In this document: positions 1-11,572 of the stretch, piece by piece
Layout: each line of letters begins with the position of its first letter
How positions within the stretch are numbered: position 1 is the stretch's first letter
DNA from: Oscarella lobularis
Lineage: Eukaryota; Porifera; Homoscleromorpha; Homosclerophorida; Oscarellidae
Direction: 5' to 3'
DNA length: 64,000 bases
Assembly: GCF_947507565.1 (NCBI RefSeq)
Contig: NC_089175.1
Span: 6,375,733 to 6,439,732, forward strand
Made by a program: the position numbers and the translations under genes
Notes under the pieces: generated by a model
Database searches by the model: none
Told to the model about the DNA's origin: nothing
The model's input: only the letters and a program-made list of their open reading frames with translations

Positions 1-31
1 GGACGAAAAAACACTTTCAGATCAATTTTCT

Positions 32-1497
32 TTACGAACGCTTAACCCAATCAAGTTCCGTAATAGCTGTCTCTGTAGCCTGATTTAGTGGCGCAATGGT
101 CCCCTTGCCCACAAACCGTATCAACCTCTTCTCCACCATTTCATCTATTGCTTCTTCCATTTCCCTAAAAGGAAGGCTACAGGGTATGTCGTAGAGTTCC
201 ACTCGATATTTGTTTCGATACAGAGAACGAATGACTTCCTGCTGAAATTTTGTTTTTGGAGTGTCATACGGACTTGGAGGGAACCATGCCGAGATATAAT
301 GTGGGTTGCCCTCTGTTCTGTACCTTTCTCTTCCAATGAATTTGGATCGAATTTCCTCGTACGAAAGTCCATTGCATTCCTCATTAGCCATTTTAATTAG
401 ATTTTTTAAAAGGCTGATACGGCCACCAGTGAGCTCGGCGAATGCTTTCTCCGCTGGAACGTTGGTATTTTTCAAATTTTCTTTTAGATAGGTTATTGCT
501 TTGTCTTTAGCAACGTCTTCAAAGAAGACGACTTTCATCTTCGTCTTGGCACTGCTTTGATTCAAGACTTTTAGAACGACTCCCGACGAATCGACGAAAA
601 TTAAACGAATATTGTACTTGTCTGCGAATTCTTTCGCTTTCTCTTCTAGCAACAGCAGCATCTGTGTTCCAACGCCTCGATAACGCGAACTGTTGTTAAC
701 AAGGTAATGAGCGTCGTCAATGACGATTGTGGTGACTCGCGATCGACTTTGTCCTTTTACAGCGAACCGTTGAGCGAAGTCGGGCAGAACGTGAAGGATT
801 TGCTTTAGAGCGACAAGCCTGTTAGAAGAGAGAGGTCCATAGTTTGGGACTTTTGCGGGTTCTTGAAGTGATAGGTATTTGTGATCGAGAAAAGCCTTGT
901 TATTCAGATCGAGAGCACCTGCCAAGTTGCTTGGCAAGTCGTCACCGCAACAAGATACACACACTATTCCAGGAACGTTCTCTTTTGCCAGTTCTGTTAT
1001 GGCGCTGTGAATCAAGATCGTCTTTCCCGAGTAGTCAGTACCAGATAGAACGGTAAACGTGCCGTCGGGTGCTTCTTTCAAAAGATTTTTTAATTTTTCT
1101 TTTTCTTCTGTTCGGTCGATCGCGCCGGTTCTAAATCTTGCCGAATGATCGCGCGGATATGAAAACGTCGAATTGAATTTTTCTTGAACTCTTTTTCTGG
1201 CTGAGTACTTATAAGCATAGGCTGAGCCACCCAGAAAAGCCGTGAAAGCAAAGGCGAATGACAGCTTTGATGGACTCGGCAGTCGAAACGACTGTTTTTC
1301 ATGATGTGCGTATTTTTCGGTCTCTAGCACCTTGAGCTTTCGTTCTCGAGTATCTTTTGAAACAACGTTGGTTCTCGTTTTGGTGAACAGTCTCATTCTA
1401 TTCAGAATAGGGAAGCGCCTGTTCAGACAGAATTTCAATTAAATGTTAGCATCGTCGAGTTACTGTACCAGGCTCGAAGAAGCATTGAGCTATTCAT
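32..1497 (-). CDS. Membrane-anchored P-loop ATPase, paralogue 1
   Basis: Two exons on the minus strand: 1497-1469 and 1418-32, with a 50-bp GT-AG intron (1468-1419). An uninterrupted reading begins at an ATG at 1438, but that ATG lies inside the intron. The upstream ATG at 1497 gives an N-terminus (MNSSMLLRAW) that matches the two paralogues, and the spliced protein is 471 residues. After an Arg-rich start there is one hydrophobic segment with a small-residue GGxxxxY pattern (about residues 62-80). A Walker A loop (GTDYSGKT) follows near residue 136 and a Walker B strand (TTIVIDDAH) near 240. The motif LTGGRISLL near 345 resembles the end of STAND/archaeal-type ATPase domains. The basic N-terminus plus one helix suggests an organelle-membrane protein; this is inference. 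The C-terminal 100 residues look like a winged-helix tail. Substrate is unknown. Confidence 0.8.
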
Positions 1498-2160
1498 GAT
1501 CTGCTTTGGCTTTAGACGTAGTATAGAGTTTTTGCTGCGAATTCAAGCTGCAAAAAGACAGGTATATAGTCAGTTAGAATGTTATCGCCCATACATTGCA
1601 CGCACGTGCTCGTATGCGATGACTAATTATGCCGTCGTTATTGTTCTGCGAAGCGACTACTGTGCAGTACCCTGACGGGAAATAGGCACTGCTTGCACGA
1701 TTTTTACTGCAATAGTCTGCTCTCAACTTTTCCGCGAGCGCCCAAGTAGTGTTTGACAAGGTTTTGTAGTCTAGCTCTCTCTGTTTAGACGCTCTGAGCC
1801 TAGGGTTGCCTGTACTGATGTGTCGACAACTCAATTGCGCTAAAACCTTTTTAATATTCGTCCGGAGTTCTGCTGTAGTCTTTGGACAGTGACAGCGCTC
1901 AGAGAGAGTGAGTCTACTAGTAGATTAGCTGGCGCGGCGCCTATGATGCAATCTATAGCTGGGTCATCTTTACGTCAGTGCGCTGACGTAGTCTCGGGTG
2001 GGGAGCCGTGAATGAGTAACGAAATAATGTCATGACTACGTGAGTGCGATGATCTAGTCTGAGTGAGTGAAACTGATTGGGTAATTTACTACAGTAGCTG
2101 TAGTACATTGGGCTTTCGACATACGCGAGACAAAGAAAATATAGCAATTATGCTAAGGTT
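1498..2160. other. Intergenic, no gene seen
   Basis: This gap separates the two minus-strand ATPase genes. I see only short unsupported frames and no clear repeat. It should hold the promoter of paralogue 1 and the 3' end of paralogue 2. Confidence 0.5.
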
Positions 2161-3459
2161 CTATATCCAGCAAAGTTCTTCTGCCGCTGTCATTACAGCT
2201 GGGCTGTAAAACGCAAACTTCCACCAGCCCACTTCCTGAATTACGTTGTTTTTCTGCAACTCTTGGATTGCTTTTACACATCCGTCGCTCCACAAGCTTT
2301 CCCGGCCTATTGTTCTCTCGTTGCGAAGCAGAGAGCTAATAATATTTCGCTTCCACTTCTGCTCAGAAGTTTCACGTTCACCTGGGGAATGCAGTATGCC
2401 AGAAGCGAAGAGGTCGGGCCTGCCATGACAATCCAAAAATTTTTTTCTGACTTCCTCATAGGAGGGCAGTTTCGAACGATCAAGTTCGTCTTTTCCATGA
2501 GCCATTTCAACTAACTTTCTCAAAAGACCCAATCGACAGCCGGTTAGCTCAAAAAACGCCTTCTCGGGTGAAACGTTGGTATTCTCTAAATTCCTTTTCA
2601 AAAACGCTTTTGCTTCGAGCTCCGATACATCTTCAGAATAGATTGTTTTCATGTCCCTACACTCGTAGAACCTGCCCATGACATCTTTAGCTTTGCCAGT
2701 CGAATCTATGAAGATCAGTCGAACACTAGTAGCGTGACGTTGAACAGCCCTCATAAGATCACGAAAGCGATCTTCCTCCTTTTCTGTTTCTGGTAGTAGA
2801 GCGTTAGCATTGTCAATGACGATATTGGTAACGGGCAAGCACTCGCTGAAAATATGTAAAGGGTCTAAAGTTGGACCACTCTCTGGAGAAACGTTTTCGA
2901 GAACCTGTTTGAGCGTGAGACACTTTGATTTGCTCAAACCGAGAGCTCTTCCTATTGTTTCTGCTATCGGCTCTTCCCTTGTCGCCGTGACGCAGATGAT
3001 TCCAGGAACGTTGTGTTTCTTGGCTAATTCTGTTACTGCTTCGTGCATCAGCGACGTTTTACCCGAGCAGGGGGGACCGGTGAAGAGGAGAAAATATTCG
3101 TCTAGACGACTCGTGAGCACCGTCTTGAGCCAATCTTTTTCTTTGGATCGATCGATTGTATCTGGGGCACCAGCGGTGCGCTCTTTAGATAGGAGAAGTG
3201 AAAACGTCGGATGCAGTTTTCCCGGATAAAGCCAACTGTAGGCAATTGCGCCGCAGCCAAGTGTAGTGGTCAGAGCTAGCGCAATCGATGACTTTGACAT
3301 CGGTTCCGCAGACGAAGGGCTTCTCGACAGCAGTCGAATCCCTTTACAAAGAGGATGAAGTAAACGCCTAGAGGCCAATCGACTCAGGAATAATACTAAG
3401 CTCGAGTACGTAGAAACAGCTTACCCAGTTTGGCGAATAAAAAGAGACGTCCCGTTCAT
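2161..3459 (-). CDS. Membrane-anchored P-loop ATPase, paralogue 2
   Basis: Two exons on the minus strand: 3459-3425 and 3367-2161, intron 3424-3368 (57 bp, GTAAGC...CTCTAG). The exon-2 frame alone has no ATG at its 5' end. The ATG at 3459 supplies MNGTSLFIRQ and joins in phase 2 exactly as in the other two genes, giving 413 residues. It has one hydrophobic segment (GCGAIAYSW), Walker A (GPPCSGKT), Walker B (VTNIVIDNA) and the motif LTGCRLGLL. It is about 58 residues shorter than its sisters, mainly in the region between Walker A and Walker B and in the linker before the C-terminal tail. It lies head-to-tail with paralogue 1 and head-to-head with paralogue 3. Function is unknown beyond nucleotide binding. 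Confidence 0.8.
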
Positions 3460-4033
3460 ATATGCTAATATAAAGCGAAGCGTTCTCAATAGACGCTGTT
3501 TGCTTGAAGGACGGTAGACAGTACTAGACACTGTATGACTCGTCGATGAATCATAGGTGGAGCGCCTGTTCTCACTCTGCAATCAATTAGTCTGGTTGAA
3601 TCATCGATTTGTCATGCATTAGTCATCGTTGCCTTGCATCGTCGATTTGTCATCGTTTGCTTGCTTGCTGTGCCTCACTTTTTCAGCAACGCGCGGCGAG
3701 TGTACAACGACGTCTGTACGAGCGGCTTGCTTGAACATCAAAAACAACGAGCCAGCGGTGAGTGAAACCACGTGGTGAAACGATGCGAGTGCAATACGGC
3801 TCACAGTGCTCAAACTGTACCCTCGAATATTTGTTCGGTATAGTCACTGCATGAGGGAGGCATTGTTTCATTTGAAGCAGAGCTAGCGCTAATGTGCGAT
3901 CAGTTTCGTACTGCACGTGCGTTATCTATCTCTGCTTATATAGTGGCCTCTGATAGACTGAGGATTGATTGGTTAATTGGAGTTAACGTTTCTTCTCCAG
4001 ATTATTCTACTCTGCGTTTGATTTGCTCTCTTC
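3460..4033. promoter_or_regulatory. Divergent promoter region between ATPase paralogues 2 and 3
   Basis: This 574-bp gap lies between two head-to-head paralogues and should contain both start sites. Short TCATCG/GATTTGTCAT words recur at about 3600-3660. No consensus promoter motif is claimed. Confidence 0.4.
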
Positions 4034-5503
4034 ATGAACCGGACAGCATTTTGTCTTCGATCTTGGTACATGCAGTCACTTCAACACCCATAGGTGAACG
4101 TTTAATTATTGTTTCGCAGGCGCTATCCTTTGTCGCGAAGGATCAGATTATTTTGTGAGAGAAGAACGGAAGCGCCGAAAGACCCTCCCCCGCCATTGAA
4201 GCAACAAGCCCCTCGGGTGCAAGAGACGAAAGTTGACAAACTCAGTCAATTGGCGCATCGAGGTGTGCCTTTGATTCCTTGGGGGCTTTCTGCTTTTGCT
4301 GCAATCATTGGCGGCGGCGTCATTGTTTACCGTTATTCAAAAGGCACTTCTGTTACGGGCTCTTCAACGTCATCAAGTCTGCATGCTCATTTGTACGAAA
4401 ACGATGACGTAAGAAAAATTGACAGGTCCGAACTGAAGAATAACCTCAAGAAACACCTACAAGAAGCACCGGACGGAACCTTTACTGTTTTGACTGGTCC
4501 TTCATGCTCCGGAAAGACTTACTTGCTTCATGAAGCTGTAGCGGAACTAGCTAACGAAAACGTTCCCGGAATCATCTGCGTAGCTGCCTTGGGGCAAGAG
4601 CCTATAGCTCACGAGCTGGCACGCGCTCTCGACCTCACTGACGTTCTCAAGCCCAGGTATCTGTCTCTTCAATCTTTTCTTGCTGCCTTGAGGAACGATC
4701 TATCGTCAAATCCGCTCGTCGCTTTCAGGCAAATTTTCCTCGCTCTACCGAAGTTCGCTCGAAAATTTGCGGCTAGAGAACAAAAGGACGAGCGATGCAC
4801 CACTATCGTCATAGACAACGTCGATCAACTCGTTTCGAGATACCAGCCAGATGGAGACGTTGGGTTGAAGCAGTTGCTCTGGCTCGAAGAGAAAGCCCGA
4901 GCGTTTGCAGACATGCACAATATACGAATCATCTTTGTCGACTCTTCGGGAGCTGCTCTAGAAATGTTTAATAAGAACCCTTCTTTCAATACTAAAATGA
5001 GGGTATTCTTTCTCGACGACGTTGCTGATGACAAAGCAAAGGAGTACCTGACAAAGAATCTAAAGGATTCGAACGTCCCAGTCGAGAAGGCTTTCTCTGA
5101 GCTCACTGGCGGGCGTGTCGGACTAATGAGGAATTTAGTTCAAATGGCTCGCGACGAAGACACGCTTGATTCACAGCCGCGGTCTTATGAAGACGTTCGA
5201 TCGAAATTTTTGAATTTACACGGCAAGTCTGGTCTACACTCTCTCGATTTGTTGCGTTGTCCGGCAAAAGACGAGCCAAGTAAACGTGTGTTTCAACGTT
5301 ACATAATTCTATCATTGTTTCGAAACAACAATGGACAAAGTGTCTATGATATGGACACAGGCCTGCCGTACGACGAAGCAAAAGAAGCAATAGATGAGCT
5401 GATTCGACATCAAGTTGTACGGTATAAGGGCAGAACCACCCTCGCTCTACACAATCAGGCGGTCGTGACCGCAATCAGCCAACTCGACTGGATTCGAAAA
5501 TAG
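4034..5503 (+). CDS. Membrane-anchored P-loop ATPase, paralogue 3
   Basis: Two exons: 4034-4065 and 4120-5503, intron 4066-4119 (54 bp, GTACAT...TTTCGCAG). Without the splice the frame has an in-frame stop at 4103 and only a TTG start. With it the protein begins MNRTAFCLRSW and is 471 residues, the same length as paralogue 1. Order of parts: basic N-terminus, proline-rich stretch, one hydrophobic segment (IIGGGVIVYRY), Walker A (GPSCSGKT), Walker B (CTTIVIDNV), LTGGRVGLM, and a C-terminal tail ending LDWIRK, close to paralogue 1's LDWVKRS. STAND-like ATPase is the best guess from motif spacing; a Bcs1- or AFG1-like organelle ATPase is an alternative. Confidence 0.82.
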
Positions 5504-6594
5504 TAGTCGTAGGAATTTGTTCTGGTCTTCTTATCAGACAGTATCGTTCGTCGTTGAATAATTCTGATCAAGTGTCTGAATGTTCGAATACGTGTACGTC
5601 TGTCAAAAGTGGCACACACCTAATTAGTAGAGCAACTGGCTAATTAAGATGCATGGCAACCACTTGGCTCAGAAATTAAAAGTACCAGTCTTTAGTTGGG
5701 AGTGCTTCTATAACGTGTTGACTTTCTTCCGGGTGCTAGTCTTTAGGGAACCTCTTTGTTGTCTTCTCCCTATTGCTGAGCCAACCCAGCGCCTGTGTTG
5801 AAGCACAGATTGTCGAGAAAAACGCGGATTCTGAACAAGCACAGAGAAAGACGTACGGGACGGTATATACGGGGTAACCAACTGGGGCCCCTTTCAAGAA
5901 CAATGCGTTTTCTAGCGAGCCTAAAGTTCCACGACTGTCGTCTTCATGTCAACAGGGTATCGAGCACACAATCGACGGAAATCTGCTGGAGAGATTCCCG
6001 TAAGTTGTCCTAGTGAGGCTGTAGTAGGAAGTACATGGCGTCCGATGGGCGACGTTCATGTTCCTAGATCGAATGCTGCTCCTTAGCGTACTAAAGAGGG
6101 TAGGTAAGCTTATATCACGTCGAAGATGCCGTTAATTGTCAGGCAACGATCAATCTGACCGTGTTCATTCATTATCATACATTTAATGTTTGTGTTCCTT
6201 TCTCCTCAGTATTCATCTGCCGCTCTTTGTCAGCTTCATTTTGCTGCGTGAAAGTCGAGGCTTTCTCGATCGTTTCTGAGCGCATATATATACTTTTCTA
6301 ATAACCCTAAAGAAAAATATATAGGAATCGTTATTATATATTTTATTTAGGGTGTGCATCCTTTCCTTTTTTTGTCTTTTTCAAACGGCGAGCACACTAA
6401 TTAATACGTCTACTATTTATCGTCTTCTCCTTAGTAGTCATGAGGCTCCTTGTCTCTCGTCATCTAACAGAAAGCTGACATATCGGTCATTCTGACTGCC
6501 TTAGTAGGCTACTTAAACGCAGCATGTAGTAGGAGCACAAATGTAGACTATGCCTTCCAGCCGACTGTTCGTCAAGATGTACGTTTCCTTTTGA
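5504..6594. other. Intergenic, contains one copy of dispersed repeat R1
   Basis: No gene is supported here. The part at about 5800-6080 is a dispersed repeat (see separate entry). A/T-rich sequence fills 6280-6420. Confidence 0.5.
5800..6080 (+). repeat. Dispersed repeat R1, copy 1
   Basis: Resembles sequence at about 20965-21270 and 36995-37240. Shared words include GGCCCCTTTCAAG, TCGAGC and TAAGTTGTC, and the phrase ending in a GGCG(A/T)CGTT-like block. There are no obvious terminal inverted repeats and no coding capacity. It could be a short non-autonomous element or an old promoter duplication. Confidence 0.5.
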
Positions 6595-6725
6595 GCTACT
6601 CCACCACCTTAGGCTTTCCTGCTCAAGTGTCTTTTGAAACAACGTCGATTCTCGTTTCAGAGAGCAGTCTCATTCTCTTCAAATCGCCAAAGTGCCTGTG
6701 TAGACAAAAATTTCAGTTAATTGTC
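6595..6725 (-). pseudogene. Relic of the 5' end of an ATPase paralogue
   Basis: In the same plus-strand orientation this matches about 1315-1441, which is the start of exon 2 and the intron acceptor of ATPase paralogue 1 on the minus strand. Shared words include TCTTTTGAAACAACG, GCAGTCTCATTCT and AATTTCA. Only about 130 bp remain, so it cannot be functional. A second copy lies at about 13160-13295. Confidence 0.6.
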
Positions 6726-7198
6726 TGGTCTTGCGATGTCTATGTATAGTTATAGAAACTGAAGTTGCACATATGATCAAAAGCGAAACTTCCTGATCAG
6801 ATTTGTCCTGAACCTGCCCTCTTGGCGTGATTGCGTAATGCACAGGTACTGTATGTATCGACCCTTTGTCAAAGTCAGCCGTCAGTTTTCCTTGAGTCAA
6901 GTTCGAGGGCACTCCGAGTCACTTCAAGTCCAATTCTCGCCGTACGTCGGGCGTCAATTAACTTCAGGGGGCAACCTGACTATTTTCAGTAAGAACAAAC
7001 GGTTACATTGCTAGGTACAGTACTGTAATAATGATCTGACCATGCAGCACAAGCGACGAAGACTTCTAAAAGTGAGATCGATCGTCTTCTCGTTGCATGG
7101 ATGTAGTCTGGAACGCGATGCTTTAGAGTACAGCATATTTTTATTTATATAGTCATTGTTTCATGGAACAAAGGACTGAAAGGAAATCGAAACTGGTT

Positions 7199-10100
7199 AT
7201 GTCAGCTACCGCTTTTCTTTTCCTCATCACCGCAACTTCGGGCTTTTCTTTCCGTATATCCTCTTCTAACTGTAAAGCAGGCTATGGTAATTTTTCTCTT
7301 GCTTTATAGCTTGTAGAAGACTGTCTCGTCCAGTGAACGGCAATGTTCGCATTGTTGGAGACACTGCAATGTTCTCATGTAATTCTTCAGAAGGTTACGT
7401 CCTATCGGGTTCACCGACGTTACATTGTTGGCGATCGCGGGGGCGACCGTCAACGTGGTTAGGCGATCCGCCCAAATGCGAAAAACGTACAATTGAATCG
7501 ATGCACAATTTTGTATTAAAATTCGATTTTAGGATATTGCGCTTGGCTGGTTCCACCTGAAAACGGCACTCTGTACCTTTCGGGCAATAGAGCGCATTAT
7601 CAGTGTGATAACGGCTTCAGGCGGATCGGGCCAAGCAATCGAACTTGCTTCCGGAACGAAACCGCTCGAGCGCAGTGGTCTGGTTCGTCTGTATGGTGTT
7701 TGCGTAAGGCTTTCATGCAGTGTTGAGCACTGTTATTGTGCATAGAACATTTTGTGTTACTCTATCTCTATAGCTTGCCCTGCGCCTCCAGAGGTAGATA
7801 GAGGTTTTTTGGTAAAGGAAGCAGGACTTGTAGCCGAGTACAGATGCGAGCCCCGTCACGCCATGATAGGAAATAGGACAATCACTTGCAAAGGTGCATC
7901 GAAATCTTGGACGTCTCCACCAACGTGCATTAAGCTAGGAACGACACACTCTTAGGAACTCTCCTATAGAACATATAAACAGGTTGCTACGATCTTCGTC
8001 ATCCGCACAAAGGGCACGTACACTTCAACAATTCGACGCTCCGAGCGGAGTACACGTGCAACGAGGGACTTCACCTGTTTGGCACCCCGATCCGAACTTG
8101 CCATAGATACTGGTGGTCGGGCGCAACTCCATCTTGCGCTGGTGTGACTGTACAACTTATTGAACGCGTTTCCAAAAACAAATTGTCTTTTGTTTAGAAT
8201 GTCGACCTATGCGCCTTAGTCTTTACAACGGACATGCCATTGTATCCTCAGATGGGTTCGAAGTTATTTTTACCTGCTACAGAGGTTACAAGTTGGAGGG
8301 ATCTGATTATCGACGGTGCAACATTACTACAGGCGAATGGAGCGGAACTTTTCCGTCCTGCAAATTTGGTAATTTATAAATGTAACTTGAATTGTCGTCG
8401 AACCTTTTGTGTATAAGCTTGTGATTTCGCGCTGAGTCATCCAGACAATGGGAAAGTGACCGTTTCTCTCAGACTAGAAATTGCGACGTCCTGGTGCAAT
8501 CAGGGATACCGTAAAAATTCTTCCCAGTTTAATTGAAAATAGTGTGTTTTACGTCTTATTGCCTGCAGCCTGTCGTAAGATTGCCTCGCCTCGAAACGGA
8601 CGAGCTGAAGAGCATTCATTTGAAGTTCAATATTCGTGCGACGCGAGATACGTTCCCGTCGGAAACCCAATTCGAACGTGCAACGAATCCGGATTGTGGA
8701 CTGGGTCACCCCCGTCTTGCGTTTATTCGCGTACGATTGCAAGGAGAATAATCGGTTTAATTAAGAGATAATGAAATTGGGTTTATATGCAGGCTGCGGC
8801 AATCTTACTCGTCCTGAGAATGGAAACGTGATCTACTCTCTTTTCTTGGGAACGCTGAAAGCAACTTACACGTGTAAAGCGCCTTTGAAGCTTATTGGAT
8901 ATTCGAACCGAACGTGCAGTCGCTCGGTCTTCTCTTCAAGGTGGTCAGGAGATGCTCCTAGTTGCGAATGTGAGTTTTATGACCTTGTAATATATATAAT
9001 ATACGCTGTTAACTTTCTTTTGTAGATTGTTACCCTCTGTCAAGAGCTTTCAACAACGGAGTCGTGACTGTATCTTCGGATAAACTTGTCACCCGCTACG
9101 CTTGCAACAGCGGCTATAAGTTGATCGGAAACACGTTGCAAATCTGCAACAGGACTACGGCTCTATGGTCGGGTGTGCGTCCTCGATGTTTGCACGGTAA
9201 GCAGTTCATTGTCGAAATTATTTCATTGGTTTCTTCAGTACATTTTTTCTTTATGCAGCTTGCCCGCAACTTGAAAATACAGAAAATGGAACTGTGTTTA
9301 CGCAAGGAATCCGAGCAATGTGCAGCAGTGGCTATAAACCCAAAGGAAATTTTACCGTTCGTATTTGCAACGTGACAACTGGCCAATGGAGTGGATCTGC
9401 ACTAAGTTGTGTTTTTGGTATTAATTAATTCCGCATTGGAGACTTTATCTCAAATAGTTTTTCTTCAGGATGCTCTTCACTTACCCCCAACATAACGAAC
9501 GGTTTTGGAACTTTCATGGGAACGTTTATTCGATTTCGTTGCCGTCCTGGTTATAGGCTTGTTGGCGCTGCTGAAATTCACTGCCGTTCGTCGTTCCTTT
9601 ACACCGAATTGCAGACAAAGTGGTCAGAACCGTTTCCCGCCTGTTCTCGTAAGACTGGAAAAAAAAGGTTGCACTCTATTTGTAATGGCTTGTTTTTGTA
9701 GCATGTCGTCGTCCATATCCTCCTTCAAATGGTTCAGTCAGTGAGCAAAATCTTCAAGTCACGTATCGCTGTCGGGAAGAATCTATTCTGGTGGGAAACG
9801 AGGTGCGATACTGCAACGAGACAACAGGCGAATGGTCAGGATCAGATCCGTCGTGCAAATATTTAGGCCTCGAAGGTACTCTGCATGCATTCACTGAATG
9901 AGTTGCTCGTTGATCATTTATTGTTGTGTTAGGCTACGTTCACAAACGATGCTTCCGCTTACGAGCTCCTCTTGATGGGCAGGTGTCATATTCATTAGTC
10001 GGCGCAAATGTCAAGGCAACTTACACTTGTCGACCTGGCTTTTCGCTTCAAGGAAATGCAAACAGACTTTGCGTGAGCACATCGACTTATTATTCACATT

Positions 10101-11450
10101 GGAGCGGCGGTTTTACCCAAAAATGCTTCACGCTTCGTAAATGCACCTGGCAATATGAAGATAAATTTGCATTGGAACTTCTTAAGCTGTTCTGTTAGTG
10201 AACATCTAAAAAATGGAATCATTCGTAGAATTTTTCAGCATCGTGTCAGCTACTCGTGCAATGACCGATATAAGTTGAAGGGGCCGTCTACTCTGCTATG
10301 CGATATTACTACGGGCCGCTGGTCAAACTCGCCCCCACAGTGCGTGCATTGTGAGCGTGCCACTTTTAACTGTTAAACCAAACTACTTGCTATCTCTACA
10401 GCATGTCCTTCGCCCAAAGCTCCGCTTTGGGGCTCAGCTGTTGTACGAGGTTCGTGGGCCATCTACTCATGCAGCTCAGGGCACGAACTCTTTGGCTGGC
10501 GTTCAATAAAATGCGTGTCAGGAAAATGGTCTCGACAGGCTTCATTTTGTGTTTTGGGTAGAGAAATAAAGAGTCTATTTTGCTGAATGTTGATGCAAGA
10601 ATTTTCTATAGGTTGTTCTAGGAGCGCACTGAGTATAAGAAACGGAGACGTGAAAATCAATGGGTCGGTTGCAGAGTATAGTTGCTACTCTGGCTACCGG
10701 CTTGTTAATGAAGGAAAGCAATACTGCAGAAAGTTGATCTGGTTCTATCACTGGGACGGTCGGAAGCCCTGGTGCACTCGTACGTATTCGCATATGTCAC
10801 CTAAGCTATTCAAAGCATTGATGTTTCTCTACGTTAAAGGCTGCTCAGTTCCTATTGCTTCCTTGAATGGCAGAGTTATTGAGAAGGAAAACGAAGCCAT
10901 TTATCTTTGCAACCAGGGCTTTTCTGTACTGGGATCAACAAATAGAAGAACGTGCGACACTGTTTCCGGAAGATGGAGGGGTTCTACACCATTTTGTGCA
11001 CTCGGTAAAGCGTTGGCAAACAAATGATGACTGTAACGTTTATAGTTAATTTGTAGAAAAAGACAGCACTTCAAGTTCTGGCCAGATGTCTGGGTCAGGA
11101 GAAGAGAGCACTTCAAGTTCTGTTCAGATGTCTGGGTCAGGAGTACAAGACGGCGATGCGTCGGAAACGGACAATGAGAAAGGCATCCACGATAGCGTTG
11201 ATAAAGAAGAAAACGCAACATGCCGCTTGCCTTCTAATCCGCCTAATGGTTCAGTTGCCGTGGCGTCTCCGAGACGAGGCTTTTATGTGGCAATTAACAT
11301 ACAGTTGCGACAGCAGCTTCAGGCTGATAGGAAGAGGCAAACGCCGATGCAACACTTTGCGCAATCAGTGGCATCCCTCCGAATCGTCGTGCTCTTCAGG
11401 TATAGATACCGCATACATGCAGTACTGGCTCTAAAAGTACTGCTAAGGCC
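7199..11450 (+). pseudogene. Truncated multi-sushi gene (copy A of the tandem pair), probably broken
   Basis: Signal-peptide exon 7199-7271, then one sushi (CCP) domain per phase-1 exon: 7310-7486, 7533-7703, 7774-7938, 7983-8141, 8198-8368, 8418-8510 (half domain), 8569-8730, 8793-8969, 9026-9196, 9259-9417, 9469-9648, 9702-9875, 9933-10136, 10187-10350, 10402-10557, 10612-10779, 10840-11004, 11057-11399. Each full exon has the four-Cys, one-Trp sushi pattern (for example TGEWSG, GYKLEG). Compared with copy B, the exon at 10187 is one base short and its frame then hits a stop. The last exon (343 bp against 339) has a 4-bp insertion that destroys its sushi. The tyrosinase-like end is absent. 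Exons are symmetric, so skipping the damaged ones could still yield a secreted protein. I therefore call it a probable rather than certain pseudogene. Confidence 0.65.
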
Positions 11451-11572
11451 TTAAATTTTCTTTTAATCTACGGGCGGTTTTTATTGTAGAGTGGTAAAAT
11501 CTTACTTTAATTCATGGGCACCTTAAAACATTAATTTAATTCATAGTACCTTTTGAAATATTAATTCCTAAA

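Noticed and set aside
1403-1438. ATG at 1438 as start of ATPase paralogue 1
   Set aside because: It falls inside the conserved phase-2 intron. The upstream micro-exon gives a better match to both paralogues.
10463-10660. Minus-strand frames between sushi exons (also at 17148-17345)
   Set aside because: They are antisense to sushi exons and present in both copies only because of the duplication.
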